Source of the DNA: Sapria himalayana
Lineage: Eukaryota > Streptophyta > Magnoliopsida > Malpighiales > Rafflesiaceae
Assembly: GCA_029783825.1 (NCBI GenBank)
Contig: JAREIK010000801.1
Location: 10,304,891-10,368,890, forward strand
Length of the DNA stretch: 64,000 nucleotides
Direction of reading: 5' to 3'
Shown: in pieces, positions 12,960 to 24,793 of the stretch
Numbering within the stretch: the stretch's first letter is position 1
How the letters are laid out: every line of letters starts with the position of its first letter
Notes under the pieces: model-generated
Told to the model about the DNA's origin: nothing
The model's database searches: none
The model's input: the letters and a program-made list of their open reading frames with translations, nothing else
Translations under genes and position numbers: made by a program

Positions 12960-13931
12960 AAAATTGTATCAGGTCATGTTGAGAAATAAATCATATCCAC
13001 TTCAATTAAACTTAAGAATTAGTATCTCAACTTTTGGGAAGGCTTGATATTTGTTGTGGGTGGATGTATATTGTGAATATTAATTCAAGTAAGAATATAT
13101 ATCATCTTAATGTGAGATTTTTTGCGAGAGGATTTAGTTAGATATTTGATGTGAAGTATATGTATGCCATCTCTATATTAATTAAAATGATCTTTGTATG
13201 AATTTTTATTTTATTGCCGATGCCTCATATTTAGATGATATATTAGTTAGATGTAAATAATATTTTTATTCATAATAATATTGAGGTGAATGTGTATATA
13301 GAGAAGCCACATGAATTTTGAGTAATATAATTAAAATTAATTTATAAATTGTAAAATATGTTATACGGTTTGAAATATTTATCGAGAATTTGATTTGTAA
13401 GGTTTTAACTAACTGTCATCTCTTTTGATTTACACCTGTTAATTTAAAACTTTCTTTGTTTTTTTGAATGAGTTTAGATGATAGATTGATCTTATTTATT
13501 GTATACTTAGATGACATTCTTATTATTGAAATTGATGAGTTGGGAATCACTCAACGTATGAAGTACCTCTAGCTGGGGTATGTTTCAGTGATATTTTGAT
13601 TGAGTCGGATATTAATATTATGTGTGATGTGAGTTTTTCAATTGATCTATTATTTATTCGAGAATTATATAAAATATTTATTATTTAAATATCATTAAAT
13701 TTGATATACTTTATATAGTCAGTATGATTAATCATTCTTATAGATTATCCACGATTAGTTTATTTGGATGTAGCTCCTTGCAAATTGAAGCATGTGAATA
13801 GGTTTTTTGGCTTTGAAATTTTTTTTAGCAATCATAGATACTTACAATTATCTAATAGTTAGATTTGTGTTGGACATCAACTTGCAACGAAAAGAGCTCG
13901 ATTATAAGCTTGTTGTATCTTTCTTGGAAAT
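12960..13931 (+). pseudogene. Older Ty1/copia reverse transcriptase relic, split by insertion
   Basis: The + strand carries fragments of a copia reverse transcriptase: a W-x-Y-I-V stretch with FFARGF (about 13050-13150), LDVNN-F-H (about 13247-13270), EKPHEF (about 13300) and LYTxxxxLL near 13500. Stops and frameshifts are frequent. The next domain, RNase H, appears to run up to 13931 and continue after the inserted copia element at 19749-19881 (GNNMVS, then a SxESEYRALA-like stretch), sharing the 6-bp sequence ggaaat at the junction. So this is the host of the insertion at 13932-19748. Confidence 0.62.
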
Positions 13932-14128
13932 TATTGAGAATCATAGGATATTTTTTAATATCTTTTATTTTATTTCTTATTTTTCTTGTATATTATTTTT
14001 CTTTTATCTGTGTTGAATTTTTTTTTCTTTCTTTTTTGTCTTCCTAACATCTATAAATAAGTAGGACTTATGATGTATTTAATTGAATTCAACAAGAAAG
14101 AAAAACATTCTTTTCTTCTCTCTTTACT
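13932..14128 (+). repeat. 5' LTR of copia 1
   Basis: Starts TATTGAGAATCATAGGAT (a change from the usual TG start) and ends CTTCTCTCTTTAC next to the primer binding site. It contains a TATA-like CTATAAATAAG at about 14050. It aligns over its length with 19566-19748. Confidence 0.82.
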
Positions 14129-14595
14129 TGGTATCGGAGGGATGGATGGTTCAAATTCAGGGTTTACCATATATTCAATTATGACAACCCATCTAATAGT
14201 CCAAACTTTTGTTGGCCTCTTCTCTTTTATCACAAAGAGTATCAGAGCACTTCATCGCCGTCATATCTTTGCCGTTGCCGGCATATTGTTTTGGCATCAT
14301 CTTTGACTATCCTCAACGGTGAGATATCACCACCATCAGACTCATCGTCCTCTGGAGATCGGACTTCACCACTAGGCTCGTCTTCCTCTGGTGAAACATT
14401 TTAGCACCTTGCATCCTTGGTACTATGCCTCTAATTGATTTTTTTTGCCCAGTCTCTTTCTAGCTAGGTTGGTTCTCTAGATTGTTTGTGTTTTCTCTCA
14501 TTTTTTCGCGGCCCATTATCTTCTATAGGTTTCTCTCCCCTTCACTAGTTGTGATCCTTTATTTTTTTTGACTTATTTTTATTAATTTTTCACAT

Positions 14596-15335
14596 TATGG
14601 CCGAAAAAACTTAGCTTTTCTTTGTTTATGGTTGGAACTCCTATGATAATTGTGAATCGATTTGAGGATAGTAATAACTATTAGTCTTGGGCTAATTCTT
14701 TAACCTTTTAGTTCATTAAAAATGGTGTTGATGACCATATGATCACTACAGAGTCTAGTGTTGCTGTAGATAAATAATCTCAATGGTAGAAACATTATGC
14801 TTTATTATATAATATTCTCTAGTAGTCTATTGAGCCCAAAATATTCGATAACAAAAACCTTGGGGATTATTAGACTTGTCAGCCTCTTTGGACTCAAGGT
14901 AAGAATTTATATACTAATTATGTTCAACATCTCTATCATGTCATCTCTTTCATTGATAGTTTGGAGTATCCTGGAATGAAATTATTTTTCTTTGTTGGGT
15001 GAATATCTTCATTGAAAAATGAGCTTATATCTATTCTACCCAGAGTCACTAATTCTAAGACCTACTTGTCCAACATGGATTAAATATTTATGATTTTTAT
15101 TCTTATTAACCTTGACATAAAATGGAAAGTATTTGAAATCAAATTTTCACTAGCTCATCCTTTTTGACCTTTGATGATATTTTTGCTCAATTATTATGTC
15201 ATTTGTCCACTGTAACTTGATCTCAATGCTATGAGGCTTTCTCATACTCTTCAGTAATGTTTGCTCCATCTAATCTTCGTAGTGATTCATGGGGTTCTTG
15301 TGGTGGACACTGAGGCAGAGGCCAATGACTTTATT
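14596..15335 (+). pseudogene. Copia 1 gag relic
   Basis: Gag of the copia type used by plant elements. Beyond a possible ATG at 14596 the broken frames give segments such as NLYTNYVQHLYHVISFIDSL (about 14905-14960) and LKNELISILPRVTNSKTYLS (about 15013-15072), followed by a MDxIFMIFILINLD stretch. These are the usual conserved stretches of this gag family. At least five stops interrupt it. The zinc knuckle expected at the end is missing; the pyrimidine repeat at 15360 begins there. Confidence 0.7.
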
Positions 15336-15359
15336 ATACTTATTGTTAAGACTGGGTTA

Positions 15360-15496
15360 CTTATTCTTCTAATTCATCATATTCTTTTATTTTTCTTATT
15401 TTTCTTATTTTTTCTTTTTCTTTTTATTCTTTTTTTTTCTTATTATTCTTCATATTCTTGTTATTATTCTTATTCTTCTTATTCTTCCTATTATTC

Positions 15497-15529
<33 letters not shown>

Positions 15530-15835
15530 TTTATTCATTTTATTCATCTTATTTTTCTTATTCTTATTATTCTTATTATTCTTATTATTCTTCTTATTCT
15601 TCCAATTTTTTTCCTTCTTAGTCTTCTTAGTCTTTTTATTCTTATTCTTATTCTTATTCTTATTATTCTTCATATTTTTATTCTTATTATTCTTATTATT
15701 CTTATTATTATTCTTCTTCTTATTCTTTTTATTCTTCTTATTCTTTTATTATTCTTATTCTTCTTATACTTTATATTCTTCATATTTTTCATATTCTTCT
15801 TATTCTTCTTATTCTTATTCTTGTTAAAATTAATC
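15360..15835. repeat. Expanded TTC/TTA pyrimidine repeat
   Basis: About 475 bp of nearly pure (TTCTTA)n and (TTATTC)n variants on the + strand, with ATT runs. Long open frames rich in Leu, Phe, Ile, Ser and Tyr are by-products of the repeat and are not genes. It sits in copia 1 between gag and protease, where the zinc knuckle would be. Confidence 0.93.
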
Positions 15836-15879
15836 TATTACTTCTATTTTTTAGACCAGTAATTCTTTTGCCTATCTTG

Positions 15880-18800
15880 TGCAATTTCTCGATAAATGAA
15901 TTTTTGATTCTGGTGTAACTAATCATTTGTTTGGTAATAAGTATCTTTTTTTCCTTTATTATCATTTCATCCTTACCTATGATAACGTTGACTAATGGGA
16001 TTCAAACCATGACCATAGTTATCAGGTCTACTTGTCCTTGTATCATTTTTATCTCTTACTTTTGTTCTTTATGTTTCAATATATCTATTTAATATTATAT
16101 ATGTCAGCAAATTAACTCATGATATTTATTGTTCAATTATCTTTTCTCATTTTTCTATCATCTTATAGGATTGGAATATGTGGAGGACAATTAACATAAG
16201 ACATAAGTTTCAGGGATTTTATCATCTCAGTTCGATCTCATTTTTCACCATTTACACATTAACAGATGATTCTCTTTTTATTTATTGTCATCTTTGTCAT
16301 CCCAATATTTTCAAGTTTTGAAATTGAATTATTTCTTTTATAGCTTATTTTTACTAGAGCGTGAGTCATGCTTGTATCAGCTTGGGAAACATACTCGTGT
16401 TTCATTCCTCAAGCACTTGGAGTCTTAGATCAAGTTTCATTTTGTGCATGTCCACACTGATGTTTGAGGTTTATCCCAAACTATACCTACTTTAGGTTTT
16501 AGTTATTTTGTTATATTTTTAATGAACGGTTAAATTGAATTATTTTTTGTGTTTCAAAAATGTTATGCTGAGATTCATAATTAAATTTATATTTTTATTC
16601 ATATCCTACACAATGATAATGTTTTGGAATATTTTTTTTGTCAAATTTTTTGATTTTTTATATTTTTATGAGATTATTCATCAATTTTTTTATACTTATA
16701 CTCCACAACAAAATAGGGTGGCTAAGCATAAGGATCATCACTTAGTTGAGTTAGTTTCCTCTCTTCTCCTCTACTATAAAATTCCTCAATGTTTTTTGGG
16801 GGAAAGTAATTTTAATTGATTGCTATTTGATTAATCACATGCCCTCTTATGTCTTAGGTGATTAAGTTCATTTTTTTTTTCTTAATTAATTCTTATTTTG
16901 TATTACTTCGTGTGTTTTTGGTTACACTTATTTTGGTGACATCCTTACTTGTGGCTAAGATAGATTTTTTGCTAAGGTAACAAAGTATATCTTTCTTGGA
17001 TATTCACACTTTCAATGTGAGTATTATTGCTATCCTCTTGATATATATATTGATACTTTTTATCTGTCGATGTCATATTTTTGAATATGCCTCTTTTTTA
17101 TATATCATGCTTTCTCTCGGTCTTGAGGTCTTATCTATGCCTCTCATCATTCTCCTTTCCTCCTTATCCTTTGAGTTTCTAGCAATTTCACCTTTTCCTT
17201 AATAGATTTTTGCTTGTTATCCACATACTATCAACAGACCTCTTGATGACTTATCCCCTATGGCACTATTCTCCTCGTTGTCGATCTTGCTCTCTCCCAT
17301 TGATTCATCAATTACTATTTGGAAAGATACTTGTTCATCTTGTAATTTTTATCCTATTTATATTTTTTTATCTTATCTTCGTTTATCTCTATCATATTTT
17401 GCTTTTATTCTTACATTGTCTTCTATTTTTATTCCTCACACTATCCATGAGGCTCTCTCTCTTTTGGGTTGGAAACATGAAATAGCTCACGAAATGCTAG
17501 CTTTGCATTCTATTGGCACGTGGGACCTCGTCTCCTTACTTGCTGGCAAGTCCCCTGTTGGATGCCGTTTGGTTTATATGATTAAGATTGGTCCAAATGG
17601 TCGGGTAGATCATCTTAAGGCTCGTTTGATTTTTAAAGGGTACATTCAAATATATGGATCCAATTACTATGATACTTTCTCTAATGTTGCTAAGATGACT
17701 TCTATTTGTCTTTTCTTCTCTATGGACACTATGAGTTCGTGGATTTTGTATCAATTAGACATCAAAAATGTCTTTCTTCATATGACCTAGTTGGAGAGAT
17801 ATATATGGAGTAACTATCGGGATTTGTTGCTTGGGAGAGTGGGAGTCTGGTTTAGTATGCAGGCTATGTCATTCCTTATATGGCCTAAAGTAGTTTCCTA
17901 GAGCTTGGTTTGATTGTTTTAGCTTTGTGGTATATGAGTTCAGTATGACTCAAAATACATTAGACTATTCTGTATTCTATCATCATATATCATCAAGACA
18001 ATACATATATCTGATTGTTTATGTGAAGATATTGTTATAACATGCAATGATCATGATATTATTCAGAAACTGAAACATCTATTCAGTCACTTTTAAACAA
18101 AAGACTTGAGAAGAAAACTCAATTATATTTTGAGGATTGAGATAGCTCAGTCTATTCTAGTGTGGTCATGTCTTAGAGAAAGTATGTCTTGGATATATTG
18201 AAAAAAACTGGTATGTTAGATTGTAAACTAGTAGACACACCTATGGATCCAATGTCAAGTTTGTACTTAGACATGGAAAGTCTCTACGAGATCCAGGAAG
18301 ATATCGATGACAAGTGAGAAGACTAAATTATCTCATTATCACTCGATCAGATATTTCTTTTCCTGTGAATTTAGTTTGTCAGTTCTTACAATCACTATGT
18401 GATAATCATTGGGATGCTATAATCCGTATTTTTTGATATATCTAAGGAATATCAAGCCAATGAGTATTATATGAAAACAAATGTCACACATAGATTATTG
18501 GATATTGTGAGACTGTAAACTAGTAGACACTCATATGGATCAAATGTCAAGTTTGTACTTGGACAGGGAAAGTCTCTACGAGATCCAGGAAGATATCGAT
18601 GACAAGTGAGAAGACTAAATTATCTCATCATCACTCGATCATATATTTCTTTTCCTGTGAATTTAGTTTGTCAGTTCTTACAATCACTATGTGATAATCA
18701 TTGGGATACTATAATCCGTATTTTCTGATATATCTAAGGAATATCAAGTCAATGAGTATTATATGAAAACAAATGTCACACATGGATTATTGGATATAAT

Positions 18801-19500
18801 CTGAGATTGTAAACTAGTAGATACTCCTATGGATCCAAATGTCAAGTTGGTACTTGGACAGGGAAAGTCTCTACGAGATCCAGGAAGATATCGATGACAA
18901 GTGAGAAGACTAAATTATCTCATCATCACTCGATCAGATATTTCTTTTCCTGTGAATTTAGTTTGTCAGTTCTTACAATCACTATGTGATAATCATTGGG
19001 ATGCTATAATTCGTATTTTCTGATATATCTAAGGAATATCAAGCCAATGAGTATTATATGAAAACAAATGTCACACATAGATTATTAGATATTGTGATGC
19101 AAATTGTGTAGACTCGCCTGTAAACAAATACTTCACTTCAGGATATTGTGTATTTATTGGAAATAACATAATATCCTAGAAAAGTAATAAATGAGATATA
19201 TTGATCAAATCTAGTGTTGTAGCTGAGTATCAAGTTATGACTTTAGCAACTTGTTAATTTATATGGCTTAAACATCTTCTTCAAGAGCTAAGATTTGGGA
19301 ATAATAATCAAATGGTACTTGTGTGTTATAAATAAGTGATTTTATACATTGCTTTCAACCTAGTCTTTCATGAAATTACCAAGTATATTGAAATTGACTA
19401 TTATTTCATTCGAGAAAAGATTGTCTCAAGATGCATGAATATTAGTTTCACCAACTTGAGTGACTAACTAATAAATATTTTCACTGTCTCTTCAAGGTCC
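15880..19500 (+). pseudogene. Copia 1 pol relic: protease, integrase, RT, RNase H
   Basis: Broken pol. Protease: DSGVTNHLFGNKY (about 15907-15945), with the catalytic DSG intact. Integrase: a HLCHPN remnant of the GAG-pre-integrase motif (about 16290), then FYTYTPQQNRVAKHKDHHL (about 16690-16745). Reverse transcriptase: GTWDLV, GCRLVYMIKIGPNGRVDHLK and ARLIFKGYIQIYG (17515-17670), ending LDIKNVFLH. Downstream are the copia C-terminal RT and RNase H blocks, with the DP-LRDPGRYR segment present three times, then VFHE-TKYIEIDYYFIREKI (about 19365-19425). Numerous stops make it inactive. RT is the best preserved domain. Confidence 0.82.
18223..19095 (+). repeat. Threefold tandem repeat of about 293 bp within copia 1
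   Basis: Three head-to-tail copies start with gtaaactagtagac or a close variant at 18223, 18515 and 18809, spaced 292 and 294 bp. They differ by only a few bases each. Each spans the RT to RNase H junction (LRDPGRYR ... NYL-ITRSDISFPV ... VLYENK). A normal copia element has this segment once. Confidence 0.92.
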
Positions 19501-19565
19501 AAGGATTTAGTTTATTTGTAATAATCTTGGTGCATATAATTTATATGATTCAGCTTGAGGGGAAG

Positions 19566-19748
19566 TTTTGAGAATCATAAGATATTCTTGAATATCATTT
19601 GATTTATTCTCTACCTTTTTTGTATATTAAATTTTTTTATTTGTATTAATTTTTTTTTAAATCTTTCTAATCTATATAAATAGATAGATCCATGATATAT
19701 TTAACTTAATTCAATAAGAAAGAAAAATATATTTTCTTCTCTTTTCAC
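19566..19748 (+). repeat. 3' LTR of copia 1
   Basis: Starts TTTTGAGAATCATAAGATATTC after the polypurine tract and ends TTCTCTTTTCAC before ggaaat. It contains CTATATAAATAGATAG at about 19670. Divergence from the 5' LTR is clearly visible, so the insertion is not recent. Confidence 0.82.
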
Positions 19749-19889
19749 GGAAATAATATGGTCTCCTAGAAAAAGAAAAAAAAGATTATTATTTTTTTAG
19801 ATATAGAGCACGAGTAACTTTTAGGGTGATGATGGTTACTTATGAGGTATTTTTGACCAGTCACATTTTTGAGGAGGTAAGGTATCAAC

Positions 19890-22800
19890 TAGAGGTGTCA
19901 AATGGGTTGTGTTGGGCTGGACCGGCCTATTTTTTTAGAGCACAGCCATACTTTTGTGTCGGGCCAGACACGACACGGTTTATAAAAGCCAACCTGGTCG
20001 TACGGGCCAAACCAGGCCGTACGGGCCAAACCAGGCCGTACGGGCCAGATAATTTTTTTTTAAATTATATAGTTTTAAATTTTAGTTTAATTATATAATA
20101 TATTAAATTATATATAAAATTATAGATAATGTATAATATAATAAATTTATAAAATGAAAATTGTTTAAAATTTATTAAATTTACAAAGTTAAAATTTTTT
20201 TTATAATTTAAAATAAAATTAGTTTATAATTTATTAGAATTAAATAATAAAGTTATAAATTTTTAAATAAAAAAATAAAACAAAAAAAAATAAATAAATC
20301 ATAAAATTTTGTTAAAAAAATCAAAAAGTAAAAAAAATATAAGCAAACCAAATGAAAAATGACCAATCAGCCATTAGATACTGAAGGTCCGAACCAAACA
20401 AATTAAAATTTCAACGTAACGTATAAATAAAGTGTACAATCAATAAAAAACAAAATATTGAAATAAAAAGTAGTAGATCATCATCAATCGTCAATTGACA
20501 TATCATGAGCATCATCTGCCACAACAACAAGATTAATATCATATGGATCATCATCATCAGCAATCAACTCCCCTGCTTTCGCAGTGGATGCGGCTGCAGT
20601 CCCAGTCCCAGTTCCAGCTCCAGCACGATCATGGATGTTAAACATTGAATCTTCCCAATCCTTCAAACAAGCTAAGGCTTTAACAATATCTGGACGTAAT
20701 CTCGATCTCCTATCCGAAATCACGTTTACTGCAATAAAAAAAGTAGACTTCAATGCTATGCTTGACATCGGAGGAGTCGGTAGATCCCGTGTCATCCTAG
20801 ATAGCACGGGAAAGGTGGACTCATATGATTTCTATCACTGTAATATATCAAGATTTTTAGTATCAGAATGTGATAGGTTTAGTAGTAATCGGTATCTAAG
20901 TTCCGAGAAAGCTCGCTCCTATGTGATGGTTTACCCCTATGTTTTCCCCTCGCTAGCTGATTTGAAAAATCGTCATCTTCGAACAAGGTATTCATGTCCG
21001 TAATCATAGTCTCACCACCACCATCACCACCATCATACCTAGTATCGTAGTATGTGAACATGCCAGTCAACTTCTCGTGAATGAACCCTTCAGGTGGCTC
21101 TTCCAGGTTCATGCACGAGAAAATGTAAGTCATAGTATTTTCTATCCCTTTCATCTTAACCCTAGGGTCCATGCATGCAGTGAGACAATAAAGAGATAGA
21201 ACAGTGGACCAGTATTTGAAGTACTTGGTTTTCATCTCTGCAACCATATGGCTGAGTGTCAGGTTAGCTCAATACTTTCTAAACATGCTACTAATGTTGC
21301 ATATGCACCTGAGTGCAATGCAAGTCGTGGACGTATAAACCGACGAACACATGTTTGTCGTGTCATAAAAAATCTTCAAGAATTTCATAAATGAAATTCC
21401 TGAAGCCCGGTCAGTGTCGTCAATAATAAATTCGTCACTCTTACTATTGACGTTGTCGGATATCACATGTTCGTATCCAACATATGATTCTAATATCAGA
21501 TACGTGTAATTCCAATGATGTCTCACATCCGATTGGAATTTATTCTTCTTAAGATTCGCAGACGAATAGAGACTACTAAACTTTTATTGTCTGCGAGGAG
21601 TACAAATATATTTTAGTGCATTACGTATATTATCCAACGTGGGGGAACACAACTTCATATCCTCTTGAACAATCAGGTTAATCACGTGACACATGCATCT
21701 GACATGAAAAATCTCTCCTAATGGTGCGTCTCTAATATTCCTAACAAATATGTTAATCGCTATTCCATTATTAGATGCATTATCGAATGTGACACAAAAT
21801 TTTATTTTGAATTTTATATTCCCTAAAGATTTTCATCATACACTCAAAAATGGCCGGGCCATCATGAGGATGAAAAATCTCAGAGAATCCGAAAAATTTT
21901 TTATTCATAGTCCAATTAGAATCTACATAGTGGCTGGTGAGACATACATAAGATGATTCATCGTGACTTGTCAAGATAACGGATGTCACGGACCCCACTC
22001 CATTATATGTCATAAATTCATTAATTATTTTTTATTTTTTTAACTTATATAATTTTAATATGTCATTCCTAGATGTGGACACAGGAATCCTACGATAAGC
22101 AGGCTGAAAATATGTCTGCATGATGCACACTACCCTTGGATCTTCCGAAAATCTGATCGGAAGACCCATCAATATGACAAGTCTGGCCATGTCATCATTA
22201 CCCAACTCGCTGGAGTATATGAATGGAGTAAACTTTGAGACTGAACTCGATCTAGTCTCAAAAAATGCAGTGCCAAGTTGGGTTTGCCTAGGATCTAATG
22301 GACTATATTTTTTGGTGCATAATTCAGCATGCCTCTCAAGGTGCCCAGTCTCAAATGAATTTTTACATGTTAAAAGTCTCATACAATATTTGTACCGTGT
22401 CATTTTTTCTTCCTCACTTCAAATATTTTTTTGTTTTATTATATTAAAATGAGTTCAAACTACAGAAGTCTTCTTAGTTTTTTATTTTTTTAGAAGTTTG
22501 GGTTGAGACAACTGGAGAAACCAAAGTTTCAGTAGTCTCAGACATCTGTGTAATATTTTTATTTTCTAAATTTAAATATGTTTCATTAGTATTTGTTATT
22601 TTTTAGGATTTTTGTTAAACATGACACTTATTTAGAGACTAAATGATAGATTTTAAATTTATCTATTTTAGGTCTAGAGATAGAGAGACTAGAGAGAGAG
22701 AAAATGTAAAAAAAAACATAAAATAAATTACCCGGTAAAGCAGTCAGATCGATCACGTGTACGGTGCATCACAGTCTAGCTCAAAATTCAAAACCCAAGT

Positions 22801-23480
22801 TGATATTTCCGAAAAGTCAAGCCAAATGATGAAATCCCGACTTCCCGAGTCCCGAGAGAGAGGAACAAAATTTTTGAGAGAGAAAATGTGAGATTTTAGA
22901 GAATAAATATTTATGAAAAACATAAATGTTATAGAGAGGGGGGGGGGTGTGGATTTTATAGATCAAAGAAAATAATTTTTTTTTAAAAAAGTCATTTTAT
23001 TTTGATATTTTTTGATTTTTTTTAATTTTTTAGGGGGCAGAATCATGAGGGCCGTTGGATTCTTCCCACTAGCATTTGGAGGCGAGATCCAACAGCAACA
23101 ATTTAGATTTTTTTTTTTGCCCGTTGGGGTGGGGGGGAATCGGGTCGGGGAACCATGGGTCGGGTCTGATTGGACCCGACGATCGGTCTTTTTTGCGGGA
23201 AGGGGGACGGGATGCTTGGCTTGGCGTTGGCCTGAGTGTCCCGAGTCACAGTGAATCCACTGTGACTCGTGAGGGTGCGGGACTGTTGGTGTGGGACACC
23301 GGGCTGGGTGTGAACGGTGCCTCGACCTTGCTTACGGGCTGTGCCACGGGCCAACAAACCGTGCCGGGTCAGGCACGGCACGAGGCTCGGTTGGCCTCGG
23401 CACGGCATGGCACTGGATGTGCCTTACCCGGGCACTGGATATTTCCGTGCCGGCCCGGCCCGGCCCGATTTACACCTATA
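19890..23480 (-). mobile_element. Complete hAT transposon 2
   Basis: Begins TAGAGGTGTCAAATGGG and ends CCCGATTTACACCTATA, flanked by a perfect 8-bp duplication gtatcaac (19882-19889, 23481-23488). It is 3.59 kb. The GC-rich subterminal arrays at 19920-20050 and 23120-23465 (CGGCACGG, GCCCGGCC, and CGTACGGGCCAAACCAGGC repeated) resemble those of hAT 1. The transposase relic is on the - strand. The element sits about 140 bp downstream of the 3' LTR of copia 1, apparently also within the older copia RNase H. Confidence 0.9.
20470..22403 (-). pseudogene. hAT transposase of element 2, decayed
   Basis: Read right to left. BED-like zinc finger at 22403-22290 (CMRLLTCKNSF, HLERHAELC), followed by a block ending about 22035. 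A central block at 22000-21790 contains VCLTSHYVDSNWTMNKKFFG and HPHDGPAIFECMM. Further blocks are at 21420-21270 (FMKFLKIFYDTTNMCSSVYT), 21247-20879 (MDPRVKMKGIENTM, NLEEPPEGFIHEKL) and the C-terminal dimerisation region at 20807-20600 (MSSIALKSTFFIAVNVISDR, then RSRLRPDIVKALACLKDW). It is better preserved than the copy at 3330-5404 but still split by frameshifts and stops, so it is probably inactive. Confidence 0.87.
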
Positions 23481-24054
23481 GTATCAACTTATTTCTCTCA
23501 TTATTTCTTATTATAACAATTAGATAATGAATCATACAAATTTCAATTAAATCAGACAATATCAAATTATTTATTACTTAGGAAAAACATCAAATATGAG
23601 ATTCGAATTTATTATTTTTAAGAGCACATTGTCTGTACTCTTTAGATCGAAGAACATCTCTCTTATGTTTGACCCAAAATGACATTGTTTTGAATTGTTT
23701 AAAACAAATTAAAGCATTTCAAAATGATGTCGTTTTGTTTGTAATGCATTTTCAGCCACAAATATAATTTTAATCTAGCATGAAGTCAAAAAAGCCCTAT
23801 CTTGATATTCTCTCTACATAGCAATGGAAATAGTGAAAAAGACAAAAAAACAGAAAAAATAAGAGAAAAGTAAGATAGCTAAGAGTCCTAACTTAGTTTT
23901 TATGCTTCAAATTACTTTTTAAATATTTTGTATTCACTGTGTGAAAATTTTAGTGTGCGAGTGTACATTCACTAGCGTATTGAATCCTATAAGAATTTTG
24001 AAGTTAAAAGTATTTGAGCGACAATAATTGTGAATTGAGTGATCTCATGTAAAG

Positions 24055-24097
24055 TCCAATACACACATGTAACATTGTGTTACATGTGTGTATTGGA
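24055..24097. repeat. Perfect 20-bp inverted repeat with 3-nt loop
   Basis: Arms 24055-24074 and 24078-24097 are exact reverse complements, separated by ttg. The right arm runs into a SINE-like stretch (about 24088-24240: tgtgatgacaaatatg, then ggatttgagacta as A- and B-box-like motifs). It lies about 460 bp upstream of the first dsRBD exon. Confidence 0.9.
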
Positions 24098-24557
24098 GGT
24101 TATGTCTTTATGTGATGACAAATATGTTCATCCAATGATGATATGTTTTGGATTTGAGACTAATCAGAAACAGTCCCTCTGGGCTTTAGAGGCAAAACTA
24201 TTTCATACCCCATTCTAAGTGGGGGCCTTTTGCACTGAGTTAAAGTACGATCTTGTCCATTGATTATATGAAAAATTTGAATAATATTTAATGATATTAT
24301 ATAAAATTATATATGTAAAAATTAAAATATCATGCATTTTGCTTCCCTAATGCTTGTGCCTTAGGGGTGCGCCTTGCGACCTAGGCTCTAGGAGTTTTTT
24401 AAAACTATTTAAGAAATATAAGAATGTATCATCTGAACCAACCTAAGCCAAACCATGCTAGATGAAGATGATAAATATACTTCACCTTGAGATATTGTTG
24501 TTTCTTGCTTTTCATGATATCTTGCCATGATATTCCAGGACTTTCTTTTCTTTATAG

Positions 24558-24793
24558 GAACGCAGCAGTTGTACAAGTATCGGTTGATTGTGTTTGCCAG
24601 AAAGAACAAGCTTGACCTCCCGGTGTATTCTTGTGAGCGTGTGGGCCCTCCTCATGCTGCTCTCTTCAAGTGCAGGGTCACCATTGGTGGGAAAACCTTT
24701 GAGTCAGAAGAATTTCTCCCCTCGATGAGCAAGGCTGAACAGTCTGCTGCAAAACTTGCATTGTCAGCTTCATCCCAGGATGGAGCCGAAGAG
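24558..24793 (+). CDS. DRB4: DRB4-like exon: first dsRBD
   Basis: Acceptor ctttcttttctttatag before 24558, donor GAAGAG|gttggt after 24793. It begins with the last two bases of a codon (an upstream exon ending in A would give Arg) and ends in phase 0. It encodes the whole first dsRBD plus a short linker SASSQDGAEE. The following intron is only 64 bp. Confidence 0.85.

Larger units (their letters stand above)
13932..19748 (+). mobile_element. Ty1/copia retrotransposon 1, complete but decayed
   Basis: A 5.8-kb element bounded by similar 180-200 bp LTRs. Just inside the 5' LTR is TGGTATCGGAG (14129-14139), one mismatch from the initiator-Met tRNA primer binding site consensus. Just before the 3' LTR is the polypurine tract gaggggaag (19557-19565). 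The sequence ggaaat is found at both outer edges (13926-13931, 19749-19754), giving a 5-6 bp target duplication. The internal order is gag, protease, integrase, reverse transcriptase, RNase H, which defines copia. All domains carry stops. Oddities are a 480-bp TTC/TTA repeat between gag and protease and a threefold repeat of about 293 bp at the reverse transcriptase/RNase H junction. Confidence 0.88.

Noticed and set aside
15261..15862. Open frames of 134-188 codons rich in Leu, Phe, Ile and Tyr, resembling a membrane protein
   Set aside because: They are translations of the TTC/TTA repeat inside copia 1; the overlapping frames are equally open and none has a domain.
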